A DNA stretch of 64,000 nt, from NCBI RefSeq assembly GCF_000377565.1, contig NZ_KB898363.1, positions 62,001 to 126,000 of the forward strand. Reading direction: 5' to 3'. Each line of letters starts with the position of its first letter. The first letter of the stretch is position 1. The notes beneath the pieces are model-generated. The model had not been told where the DNA came from, searched no databases, and saw only the letters and a list, made by a program, of their open reading frames with translations. Below, piece by piece: positions 9,407 through 17,209 of this stretch. The position numbers and the translations under genes were made by a program. The DNA is from Rhizobium sp. 2MFCol3.1 (lineage in GTDB: Bacteria > Pseudomonadota > Alphaproteobacteria > Rhizobiales > Rhizobiaceae).

Positions 9407-10738
9407 ATGCCCGGTCCCTATGTCGTTCCCGTTCACGGCGATGAAACGCTTCCCGATGCCTGCGATGTCGTGGTGATCGGTGGCGGGATCGTCGGGTGCT
9501 CGACGGCGCTTGAGCTCGCCGAGCGTGGGCTGAAGGTCGTCTTGTGCGAGAAGGGCGGGATCGGGCAGGAGCAGTCGAGCCGCAACTGGGGCTGGGTGCG
9601 CATCTCGATGCGCGATCCGCGCGAGGTGCCGCTCATGGCCGAAGCACTGCGCATCTGGGACAATTTCGACGCCCGCACGGGCCGCGATACCGGGTTCAAG
9701 CGCGCCGGCATCATCTTTACCTGCGCCAACGAGAAGGAACTGTCGGATCACGACCGCTGGCGCGCCAATCTCCAGGATTATCAGATCGACACCAGGATGC
9801 TGAGCGCCCGCGAGTTCGGCGATCTCTTTCCCGGCTCCAAGCTACCCATGGCCGGCGCGCTCTACACACCCGCCGACGGCCGCGCCGAGCCGCAGAAGGC
9901 GGCACCCGCGATTGCCGAGGCCGCGCGCGACAAGGGCGCCACCATCCTCACCGCATGCGCTGTGCGCGGGATCGAACTGGCTGCGGGCGCGGTCTGCGGC
10001 GTGGTAACGGAACGCGGGCCGATCGCCTGCCAGGCCGTGGTTCTCGCCGGTGGGGCATGGTCCAGCCTGTTTTCGGGCCGCTTCGGGATTGATCTTCCGC
10101 AATTGAAGGTGATGAACAGCGTTCTGCGGACGAAGCCGCTCGAAGGCGGGCCGGAGCAGACGATCTGGGCCAACGACTTCGCCATCCGCAAGCGCCAGGA
10201 CGGCGGGTATACGGTGGCGTCGGGTTACGACAATATCGTCGATATCGTGCCGGCGTCGTTTCGCCATGCCATGGATTTTCTGCCGGCGCTGCGCTCGGAG
10301 TGGAAGGCGCTCTCCTTCAGGCTCGGCCTGCGCTTCCTCGACGAAGCCCGGATCCCGCGCCAGTGGTCGCTCGATGAGGCAAGCCCCTTCGAATATAACA
10401 GGGTGCTCGATCCCATCCCATCCAGGCGCAAGCAGGACAAGGCGCTGGCGGAGCTGAAGGCCGCGTTTTCCGTGTTCGAGAAGGCCGAGATCGCGCAGCG
10501 CTGGGCGGGCTATATCGACGTGACGCCGGATGCGGTGCCTGTCATCTCCGACGTCGAGGCCATTCCCGGCTTCCATATCGCCACCGGCTTTTCCGGCCAC
10601 GGCTTCGGCATAGCGCCGGCAGCCGGGCGGCTGATGGCCGATATCGTGACGGGCAGGGCGCCGATCGTCGATCCCAAGGCATTCCGGCTGTCGCGGTTCA
10701 GCGATGGGTCGAAGATTGAGTTGATTAGCGGGGTTTGA
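9407..10738 (+). CDS. FAD-dependent oxidoreductase (DadA/D-amino-acid-oxidase-like)
   Basis: 443 residues. The FAD-binding Rossmann motif VVVIGGGIVGCSTALELAE sits at residues 21-39, followed by the second Glu of the dinucleotide fold (VVLCEKG). The C terminus has the FAD-closing segment GFHIATGFSGHGFGIAPAAG. The family oxidises amines or D-amino acids, usually into the quinone pool. No partner subunit is adjacent. Confidence 0.85.
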   Translation: MPGPYVVPVHGDETLPDACDVVVIGGGIVGCSTALELAERGLKVVLCEKGGIGQEQSSRNWGWVRISMRDPREVPLMAEALRIWDNFDARTGRDTGFKRAGIIFTCANEKELSDHDRWRANLQDYQIDTRMLSAREFGDLFPGSKLPMAGALYTPADGRAEPQKAAPAIAEAARDKGATILTACAVRGIELAAGAVCGVVTERGPIACQAVVLAGGAWSSLFSGRFGIDLPQLKVMNSVLRTKPLEGGPEQTIWANDFAIRKRQDGGYTVASGYDNIVDIVPASFRHAMDFLPALRSEWKALSFRLGLRFLDEARIPRQWSLDEASPFEYNRVLDPIPSRRKQDKALAELKAAFSVFEKAEIAQRWAGYIDVTPDAVPVISDVEAIPGFHIATGFSGHGFGIAPAAGRLMADIVTGRAPIVDPKAFRLSRFSDGSKIELISGV

Positions 10739-10895
10739 TTGTGGGGGGCTGGTTTGCATCCAAAGCAGATGCGCGAGCTTTATCCGATAGTTAGAACCAC
10801 GCTTGCGTTAGCGCGTCTTTCTTTACAAGTGGTGATTGCGAACAAGCCAAAACCGCCTAAGATCGAGCTTCGCTGAATCTACGGGACTAGAAACG

Positions 10896-11411
10896 GTGGC
10901 CGATATCAAGCTGACTACGGCTAGCACAATTCTGCGGCCATTCGAGGCCAATGACGCAGCGGATGTTTTCGAATGCATCTCTCCCGAGATTACTCGATAT
11001 ATGGCATGGGAACCTCCAGCATCCGCCCAACGCTTTGCTGAAGTCTGGACCTCCTGGATATCTTCAATGGAAGATTCTTCGGAGCTGTATCTAGTCGCCC
11101 GCGACCGTGGTGATGGGAGATGTTTAGGCATCGTCGGCGTACACGCCCTAGCAACTGATACCCCTGAACTGGGGATTTGGCTGCGGTACGACGTTCATGG
11201 CCAACGGCTTGGCACGGAGCTGATTGGTGCCGTTCTGGAACACATATCTGGTCGCCGCGCCATCAGATATTTCGAATATCCAGTGGCGGAGAAAAATATC
11301 GCGAGTAGGCGCATCGCGGAAGCATATGGCGGGAAGGTGGAAGGCAGCCGGGTGAATCCGAAGTATGTTTCCGTTATCTACCACATTCCCGCGATTAGGA
11401 AGCATGCGTGA
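10896..11411 (+). CDS. GNAT N-acetyltransferase (RimJ/RimL-like)
   Basis: 171 residues from the GTG at 10896; a TTG at 10836 would add 20 residues that look non-coding. The start TILRPFEANDAADVFECIS, the middle ELGIWLRYDVHGQRLGTEL (acetyl-CoA-binding beta4-alpha3 with a degenerate Q/R-x-x-G-x-G) and the ending NIASRRIAEAYGGKVEG are typical of GNATs acting on ribosomal protein N termini or small molecules. GC is lower than in the neighbours; together with the VOC gene behind it, it may be a small acquired block next to tRNA-Glu. Confidence 0.75.
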   Translation: MADIKLTTASTILRPFEANDAADVFECISPEITRYMAWEPPASAQRFAEVWTSWISSMEDSSELYLVARDRGDGRCLGIVGVHALATDTPELGIWLRYDVHGQRLGTELIGAVLEHISGRRAIRYFEYPVAEKNIASRRIAEAYGGKVEGSRVNPKYVSVIYHIPAIRKHA

Positions 11412-11511
11412 TACCCGCATCGCAGCAGTGGCCGCCATCTGATCGGCGCGAAATTGCGGTCATCCGCGAGACTTGTCATCTTCCTAGCGTGTGAGTTTAC
11501 GGAGGCAGCTC

Positions 11512-11976
11512 ATGAATCACAACATTCCCAGAATCGATGGCATTTACGAAACCCATCTAACCGTTGCCGATCTGGATCGGTCCATCAGCTTCTATCGTGA
11601 CATCTTAGGGCTGGAGCTAGCCCGGAAATTTGACGATCGGCGCATTGCGTTTTTCTGGGTCGGAGACAAGATGAAGGGGATGATTGGTTTGTGGGAGACG
11701 GGTTCCGGACCGATGCGAATGCGCCTCCACCTCGCTTTTCGGATGGAGGTAGAGGAGGTTCTGGCTTCTGCCGCGTTTCTGACTTCCAGGGGCGTGCAAC
11801 CGCTAGGCTTTCGTGGTGATCCTGTTTCCGAAGCTGAAGTAATTGGCTGGATGCCAGCGCTATCGCAATATTTTGCAGACCCGGATGGTCATTCCATCGA
11901 ATTTATCGCGGTTCTTGACGAGGTGGCCGATCAAACGTTTGGCGTCGGACCATATTCCAAGTGGCTTGCGAGATAA
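11512..11976 (+). CDS. VOC (glyoxalase/bleomycin-resistance) superfamily protein
   Basis: 154 residues; ATG at 11512 with GGAGG 7 bases upstream. It begins with the VOC pattern ETHLTVADLDRSISFYRDILGLEL and ends with the metal-ligand-like FADPDGHSIEFIAVL. Members are metal-dependent dioxygenases, isomerases or fosfomycin/bleomycin-binding proteins; the reaction is not determined here. Confidence 0.8.
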   Translation: MNHNIPRIDGIYETHLTVADLDRSISFYRDILGLELARKFDDRRIAFFWVGDKMKGMIGLWETGSGPMRMRLHLAFRMEVEEVLASAAFLTSRGVQPLGFRGDPVSEAEVIGWMPALSQYFADPDGHSIEFIAVLDEVADQTFGVGPYSKWLAR

Positions 11977-12101
11977 CGTAGTGTCTCGCGTTCCAACACC
12001 TGCACGACTGCGTAACTCTTACAGAGACGAGCTACACACGGACGAGCAAGAAACGCTCTCGGACTATATCGTATTGATAATGCTTGGAAAACAAAGAGAA
12101 G

Positions 12102-12176
12102 TGGCACGCCCTAGGGGAGTCGAACCCCTCTTCCCAGAATGAAAATCTGGTGTCCTAACCGATAGACGAAGGGCGC
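12102..12176 (-). tRNA. tRNA-Glu(TTC)
   Basis: Minus-strand cloverleaf: acceptor GCGCCCT pairs with AGGGCGT (terminal G:U), discriminator G, CCA encoded. The anticodon stem CCAGA/TCTGG encloses TTTTCAT, giving anticodon TTC. The T arm reads GGGGTTCGACTCCCC. Confidence 0.95.
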
Positions 12177-12318
12177 TTCCTTCGTGGTGGCGCCCTTATA
12201 ATCAGGCACTTGGATTCTCGCAAGCGGCAAGAAGTGATTTTTTGCAAAAAAATGACAAGAAATGCCGGCGTGTGGAAAAACGCGCGTATTGCCTTGAAAT
12301 CAAACGCCTAAACGCGAA

Positions 12319-12351
12319 CGCCGTCCGTTGTCGGGGAGACAGCGGACGGCG
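12319..12351 (-). terminator. hairpin after the M15-like lipoprotein gene
   Basis: Perfect 9-bp stem CGCCGTCCG/CGGACGGCG with a 15-base loop, 22 bases beyond the stop of the minus-strand gene at 12373. There is no clear T-run on the minus strand, so it is a weak terminator or RNA-stabilising structure. Confidence 0.45.
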
Positions 12352-12372
12352 GTGAGTGGGATGAGCTTGATA

Positions 12373-13449
12373 TCAGAGCGCGCGGGCCACGGTGGCTGAT
12401 GGCTGTCTGCCGCCGCAGCCCCAGTTCCAGTCGCGGTTGCGGCCGGTGTCGAGATGGATGGAATCGGTGTGGCAGTAGGTGCCGACGCCACCGCGGTCGG
12501 GGAGCGACCTGATATAGCTCGCGATATCCCATTTGGAGACGCCGTCGATCTGGATGTCGGCCGCGTCGCAGCTCATGTGCATCGATTCCTCGGCGCCGCC
12601 GACCATGCGGTTATGTTCGGGATCGCGGTAGCCCGATGTGACGATCACGGGCTTGCCGAAATGGGTCTCGACCGTCTTGATCACCTTCAGAAGGTTCGGC
12701 TTAAAACAGCCGACCTCGACCTTGTCGTTCTGCAGATGCAATCCGTTCGGCGCGACGCGGGTCATGCCGGGGAGCGACGCCTTCTTGATGAGGCCGGAGA
12801 GGCTGGTGAGGAGGTTCTGCTTCGGCGCGGCGTAGAGCGCGTTCATGCTCTGGCCGGGAAGATATGCTGTCGCCAGCGAGGCGGTCTGCACCGGATCGAC
12901 CCTGGTGCTGGTGTTCTGCGACGATTGCTGCGGCTGCAGTGTCTGCTGCTGCGGCGCTTCCTCGACCGGGAGCTGGCTCGAATAGACGCTGGAGCGCGTT
13001 GCGCCGACGCCGGTCGAGGGCTGCAATGTGGTCGAGGTCGGGTTGTTCTGGACCTTCGGCTTGACCGAGAAGATGCTCATCGCCTGAGCGTTGATGCCGG
13101 TCGATTGCATGGCAAGGCCGCCGATATTGGCGGGAGCCATGGCTTCCGGTGCTGCCGATGCCGGCTGGCCGGGCGCTTGTGCCAGATTGCCGGCTTGCGC
13201 GCCGGGAGTATTGGTCATCCCGGAGACATTCGTCATTCTCGGATCGCGGTAGCCGGCCTGTTGGGCGGTCGCGGCTGTCGGGGCAGCGTTTGCGGCCATC
13301 TGCTGACCTTGAGCGGGCGCTGGTTCGGCGGCAGCGGATGCGAGCGCATCGACGGCGGGCTTGTCGGACACGCAGCCCGGCAACGCAAAAGCGGAGGCGG
13401 CGATCAGAAGTGCCGCCTTGATAGGCGTGCGCTTTTCAACAGCGAGCAA
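12373..13449 (-). CDS. M15-family peptidase-like lipoprotein (YcbK/DUF882-like)
   Basis: About 358 residues. A hydrophobic N-terminal signal ends in ALPGC, a plausible lipobox, so the mature protein would be lipid-anchored. Residues up to about 240 are low-complexity Ala/Gln/Pro. The C-terminal domain carries VIVTSGYRDPEHNRMVGG, SMHMSCDAADIQ and SIHLDTG, the zinc-ligand pattern (His, Asp, His) of D-Ala-D-Ala carboxypeptidase-like M15 proteins. It probably trims peptidoglycan stems. No ATG fits: TTG at 13449 with GGAG 9 bases upstream is preferred over TTG at 13464. Confidence 0.78.
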   Translation of the reverse strand: MLAVEKRTPIKAALLIAASAFALPGCVSDKPAVDALASAAAEPAPAQGQQMAANAAPTAATAQQAGYRDPRMTNVSGMTNTPGAQAGNLAQAPGQPASAAPEAMAPANIGGLAMQSTGINAQAMSIFSVKPKVQNNPTSTTLQPSTGVGATRSSVYSSQLPVEEAPQQQTLQPQQSSQNTSTRVDPVQTASLATAYLPGQSMNALYAAPKQNLLTSLSGLIKKASLPGMTRVAPNGLHLQNDKVEVGCFKPNLLKVIKTVETHFGKPVIVTSGYRDPEHNRMVGGAEESMHMSCDAADIQIDGVSKWDIASYIRSLPDRGGVGTYCHTDSIHLDTGRNRDWNWGCGGRQPSATVARAL

Positions 13450-13604
13450 GCGAGCATTCTCCAAAATGAAGGCGAGGGGTGTGCAAAACGCACGTTTCCC
13501 CTCGAGTCATCCGGAGAGTGCCCGCAGCAAAGTTGTGCGGCAAGGACGATCCGGACGCAGTGGCCGGAAATCGAAAAAGCCGCAAGCCTCGCAAAAGCCT
13601 CGGC

Positions 13605-14045
13605 TTACCAGGCGCCGGTGTTGCCCATCGATGCCCATGGTTCGGCCGCTTCGAGGCTGCCGCCCTTCTGCAGAATCTCGATCGAGATGCCGTCAGGCGA
13701 GCGCACGAAAGCCATGTGTCCGTCGCGCGGCGGGCGGTTGATGGTGATGCCGTTGTCCATCAGCTTCTGGCAGGTCGCGTAGATGTCGTCGACCTCATAG
13801 GCGAGGTGGCCGAAGTTGCGTCCGCCGGTGTAATCCTCGGGGTCCCAGTTATAGGTCAGTTCCAGGCATGGGGCGCCCTTGGCGGTGGCGTCGGCCTTGT
13901 CGCCGGGGGCTGCGAGGAACACGAGAGTGAAGCGGCCCTTCTCGTTGTCGATGCGGCGGGTTTCTTCGAGCCCGAAGAGGGTCGCGTAGAAATGGAGCGA
14001 TGCATCCAGATCCTTCACGCGGACCATGGTGTGGAGATAACGCAT
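13605..14045 (-). CDS. gloA: lactoylglutathione lyase (glyoxalase I)
   Basis: 146 residues, full length for bacterial GloA. Metal ligands of the Ni-type enzyme are visible: His5 (RYLHTMVRV), Glu in CLELTYNWD (about 64), His in FGHLAYEVDD (about 82) and Glu in ISIEILQKG (about 130). It converts the methylglyoxal-glutathione hemithioacetal to S-lactoylglutathione. The ATG at 14045 is well placed and the protein has no extension. Confidence 0.93.
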   Translation of the reverse strand: MRYLHTMVRVKDLDASLHFYATLFGLEETRRIDNEKGRFTLVFLAAPGDKADATAKGAPCLELTYNWDPEDYTGGRNFGHLAYEVDDIYATCQKLMDNGITINRPPRDGHMAFVRSPDGISIEILQKGGSLEAAEPWASMGNTGAW

Positions 14046-14238
14046 TCTGTTTCCTCTCTAAATGCTGGCGTGCCCCTTATGTGGCGGAACGTCAGGTTCA
14101 GGCAAGACTAGGGGGTAAGATTGGCGGCTGCGAATAAACGAAAAGTAGGGCTTGCGCTAATCCGTTACCAACATGTTAATCTTGATCTCAAGAATCAGTT
14201 AACCGTAACAGTGTGACGCGTATTGAGGGGCTGGCGAA

Positions 14239-14817
14239 ATGGCTGACAGGATTTCATCGACGGAATTCACTGACCTCGAACAACTCGCGGGCGATGCGGT
14301 TGACCTCATCGAAATCACCGGTGTCGTGAAGTGGTTCGACGTCGCGAAAGGCTTCGGTTTCATCGTTCCCGACAATGGCATGCAGGATGTGCTTCTGCAC
14401 GTGACGTGCCTGCGCCGCGACGGTTACCAGACCATCCTCGAAGGCACGCGCATCGTCGCTCTCATCCAGCGTCGTGACCGTGGATATCAGGCCTTCAAGA
14501 TTCTCTCCATGGACCAGTCCACGGCGGTTCATCCGTCGCAGCTGCCGCCGGTGCGCACCCATGTGCAGGTCACGGCGACGAGCGGTCTGGAGCGCGCGCT
14601 GGTCAAGTGGTTCAACCGCACCAAGGGCTTCGGCTTCCTGACGCGCGGCGAGGGAACCGAGGATATTTTCGTGCATATGGAGACGCTGCGTCGCTTCGGA
14701 CTTACCGAGCTTCGTCCCGGCCAGGTTGTGCTCGTTCGCTTCGGCGATGGCGACAAGGGCCTGATGGCAGCCGAAATCCATCCGGATGCGCCGACGCCCG
14801 TGAGCCGGGCGCACTGA
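14239..14817 (+). CDS. tandem cold-shock-domain protein
   Basis: 192 residues with two cold-shock domains. The first has VVKWFDVAKGFGFIVPDNG and VLLHVTCLRRDG (about residues 28-90). The second has ALVKWFNRTKGFGFLTRGEG and IFVHMETLRRFG (about 118-185). RNP1-like (KGFGF) and RNP2-like (VLLHV/IFVHM) aromatic patches are intact in both, so each should bind single-stranded nucleic acid. Double-CSD proteins of this size are normal in alphaproteobacteria. Its stop overlaps the next start by one base. Confidence 0.92.
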   Translation: MADRISSTEFTDLEQLAGDAVDLIEITGVVKWFDVAKGFGFIVPDNGMQDVLLHVTCLRRDGYQTILEGTRIVALIQRRDRGYQAFKILSMDQSTAVHPSQLPPVRTHVQVTATSGLERALVKWFNRTKGFGFLTRGEGTEDIFVHMETLRRFGLTELRPGQVVLVRFGDGDKGLMAAEIHPDAPTPVSRAH

Positions 14818-15296
14818 TGAACATGGTTTCGCACCGGATCAGAAGCGCCTTCTTGGCGCTTTTTTTCATGCTGGCGCTGCCGGCATTCGCCCAGTCCGTC
14901 GTCAAATTCGACAAGGAGCCGCTGGTCATCGAGACGACGGCAGGACAGAAATACAACTTTACCGTCGAGATCGCCGATACCAACGAGCAGCGCCAGCGCG
15001 GGCTGATGTACCGTCAGGACATGGCCGCCGACGCGGGCATGATTTTCGATTTCGGTACGTCGAAGCGGGTGCAGATGTGGATGGAGAATACCGTTCTGCC
15101 GCTCGACATGCTGTTTGTCGATCGGGCGGGCATCGTTCGCGGCGTCAAGCAGAATGCGGTGCCCTATTCCCGCGACATCATCGATTCGGTGAGCCCGGTG
15201 AAGTACGTGATCGAGCTCAACGCGGGTGCTGCAGCCAAGCTCGGCCTCAAGGCGGGCGACCGCGTCACCAGCCCGACGATCACGAAGTACAAGTAG
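14817..15296 (+). CDS. DUF192 family exported protein
   Basis: 159 residues. The start ATG overlaps the previous TGA (TGATG), indicating translational coupling to the cold-shock gene. A signal peptide (SAFLALFFMLALPAFAQ) precedes a DUF192 domain with QRQRGLMYRQDM, MIFDF, MWMENTVLPLDMLFVD and YVIELNAG. DUF192 proteins are small periplasmic beta-proteins of unknown function. A minus-strand terminator lies downstream between this and the convergent gene. Confidence 0.85.
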   Translation: MNMVSHRIRSAFLALFFMLALPAFAQSVVKFDKEPLVIETTAGQKYNFTVEIADTNEQRQRGLMYRQDMAADAGMIFDFGTSKRVQMWMENTVLPLDMLFVDRAGIVRGVKQNAVPYSRDIIDSVSPVKYVIELNAGAAAKLGLKAGDRVTSPTITKYK

Positions 15297-15330
15297 CCGA
15301 GAGCGGCTACCGTTTCCTTCTTGCTTACAT

Positions 15331-15367
15331 AAAAAAGGCTCGTCCCGCGGTATCGCCAGGACGAGCC
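15331..15367 (-). terminator. rho-independent terminator
   Basis: On the minus strand, GGCTCGTCC pairs perfectly with GGACGAGCC (9 bp, 13-base loop) and is followed by TTTTTT. It lies 117 bases after the PhnA-like gene and would also separate it from the convergent DUF192 gene. Confidence 0.8.
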
Positions 15368-15483
15368 AAGTTGTACGGTTATGAGCGACGTGCAGGAAGC
15401 TCATGAACAGACAATAGCGCGGCGCGCCGTCGCCACATTGATCTGCATCAAACGTCGCAATCCGGCACACATATCTCTGCTGC

Positions 15484-15708
15484 CTACGCCTTTTTGAGGA
15501 ACTCCGTCTTCAGTACGAGGCCCTTGACCTGCTTGGTGTTGCATTCCACTTCACCGGGGTTTCCGTTGAGCCGAATGTTCTTCACCAGCGTTCCGCGCTT
15601 GATGGTCTCCGATGTGCCCTTGACCTTCAGGTCCTTGATGAGGGTGACGGAATCGCCGTCGTTAAGCTCGGCGCCGTTGCTGTCTCTTACAATTGGTTCG
15701 TCGGTCAT
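15484..15708 (-). CDS. PhnA C-terminal-domain protein (alkylphosphonate utilisation family)
   Basis: 74 residues from the ATG at 15708; an upstream ATG at 15726 adds six codons. The segment IVRDSNGAELNDGDSVTLIKDLKVKG and the ending GLVLKTEFLKK match the C-terminal PhnA (YjdM) domain. The zinc-ribbon half of full-length PhnA is missing, as in many alphaproteobacterial versions. Despite the name, the family has no proven phosphonate role. Confidence 0.82.
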   Translation of the reverse strand: MTDEPIVRDSNGAELNDGDSVTLIKDLKVKGTSETIKRGTLVKNIRLNGNPGEVECNTKQVKGLVLKTEFLKKA

Positions 15709-15726
15709 TTTGATCTCGTGTTTCAA

Positions 15727-16077
15727 AATTGCTTGTTGGATATGAGGGATGTGGCGCGCCTGCGGTTCCCGTTACGTGATGCACATCACGTTTGGTTATC
15801 GAGCGTGCGCCACGCAGCCAATGATGCTTCCCTAGAGGCTGGAGCCGTCAAAGTAAAATCAATTGGTTGGACACGGTCTTTGATCAGCGGTCGCTGATTG
15901 TCTCGCTGCTGATATGAGCGCGCCGATCATGTTGGACTGGCAAAGATGACGTCGAATCCCTATCTGTAGGGCACGCGGCGAGTTGCCTTTGCAGGTGGCT
16001 CAGGCAGGATGGGTGGAGACATCCGGGACTGCCGCCCGATGAATTCCGTAACGAACCTCAGGGAATGGAGATATTCG
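15727..16077. other. intergenic region
   Basis: Divergent promoters for the PhnA-like and msrA genes are expected here. The stretch GTGATGCACATCACGTTTGG near 15776-15795 contains the dyad GTGATGCACATCAC, which resembles an FNR/CRP-type binding palindrome. I see no further gene. Confidence 0.4.
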
Positions 16078-16590
16078 ATGACTATCGAACGCGCAGTGCT
16101 TGCAGGCGGTTGTTTCTGGGGGATGCAGGATCTGATCAGGCGCATGCCAGGTGTCGAGACGACGCGCGTGGGTTACACCGGCGGCGAGGTCGCCAATGCG
16201 ACCTATCGCAATCACGGCAACCACGCCGAGGCGATCGAGATCCTCTTCGATCCCGCGAAAACCAGCTATCGCGACATTCTGGAATTCTTCTTCCAGATCC
16301 ACGATCCCTCAACGCCCAATCGCCAGGGCAACGATCTCGGCCCCAGCTACCGTTCGGCCATCTACTACGCCAATGATGAGCAGAAGCGCGTTGCTGAAGA
16401 CACGATCGCCGATGTCGACGCATCCGGCCTGTGGCCGGGCAAGGTGGTGACCGAACTCGCGCCAGTCAGCGATTTCTGGGAGGCGGAGCCGGAGCATCAG
16501 GACTATCTGGAACGAATCCCGAATGGCTATACATGCCACTTCGTGCGTCCAGGCTGGAAGCTGCCGAAGCGGCAGTCTTCCGCGGCTTGA
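16078..16590 (+). CDS. msrA: peptide-methionine (S)-S-oxide reductase
   Basis: 170 residues from the ATG at 16078, which has GGAATGGAG upstream; an ATG at 16009 would add an untypical leader. The catalytic motif GCFWGMQDL holds the nucleophile Cys12, followed by TRVGYTGGEVANATY, HAEAIEILFDP and FFQIHDPSTPNRQGND, the full MsrA signature. It repairs methionine-S-sulfoxide in proteins. A strong terminator follows immediately. Confidence 0.95.
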   Translation: MTIERAVLAGGCFWGMQDLIRRMPGVETTRVGYTGGEVANATYRNHGNHAEAIEILFDPAKTSYRDILEFFFQIHDPSTPNRQGNDLGPSYRSAIYYANDEQKRVAEDTIADVDASGLWPGKVVTELAPVSDFWEAEPEHQDYLERIPNGYTCHFVRPGWKLPKRQSSAA

Positions 16591-16611
16591 ACGAGAGCCA
16601 CGCCCTTACAG

Positions 16612-16643
16612 CGCCAGGTCGAGAGACCTGGCGTTTTGCGTTT
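16612..16643 (+). terminator. rho-independent terminator of msrA
   Basis: Perfect 9-bp stem CGCCAGGTC/GACCTGGCG with a GAGA tetraloop, then TTTTGCGTTT, 21 bases past the msrA stop. Confidence 0.88.
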
Positions 16644-16672
16644 CAGGCCGCGCGCGAAGGTGGCTGCCTCTG

Positions 16673-17047
16673 TCAGGTCTCGGGTTGAAGCGCCGATTCG
16701 AGACAGGCGAGGAGGTGCTTGATATCGACAGGCTTGCCGAGAACCGCGAAGGCGCCGCCATCGAGCGCCGCCGACCGGGTCCGGTCGTCGCGATAGGAGG
16801 TCATGAAGATGATCGGCGGTCTCGGTGGCGCCTTGTTCAGTTCAGCCTGCAGCTCGATGCCGCTCAGGCCGGGCATGGAGACGTCGAGAAGCATGCAGTC
16901 GATCGAGGCGCGATCCTCGTAGGCCAGGAACTCCTCGGCATTGGCGAACAGCAGGCTTTGGTAGCCGCAGGACAGGACAAGATCGTCGAGCGCCTCCCGG
17001 ATGGCTTGGTCGTCGTCGACGATTGCGATGGTTGAAATGTGGGGCAA
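16673..17047 (-). CDS. single-domain response regulator (FixJ-type receiver)
   Basis: 124 residues comprising only a receiver domain: acidic pocket VDDDQ at 10-14, phospho-acceptor Asp in MLLDVSMPGLSG (about 55), Thr/Ser in FMTSY and Lys in VLGKPVD. There is no DNA-binding domain, so output must be by protein contact or phosphotransfer. It lies 162 bases downstream of, and in the same direction as, the histidine kinase gene, which probably phosphorylates it. Confidence 0.88.
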   Translation of the reverse strand: MPHISTIAIVDDDQAIREALDDLVLSCGYQSLLFANAEEFLAYEDRASIDCMLLDVSMPGLSGIELQAELNKAPPRPPIIFMTSYRDDRTRSAALDGGAFAVLGKPVDIKHLLACLESALQPET

Positions 17048-17209
17048 GAGAGGGACCTATGGGTATTCCGGTACGTTGATATTTCGGACTCGGATGCTTG
17101 CTTGGTTCCTCTAATATGCGCGCCGATACCGCGAAACGGTATCATACAAGGGTTTAGGTTGTTCACGTCCGCCGCGCGTTGAGCGGGACGCACAACCGGC
17201 TGCGGGCGT

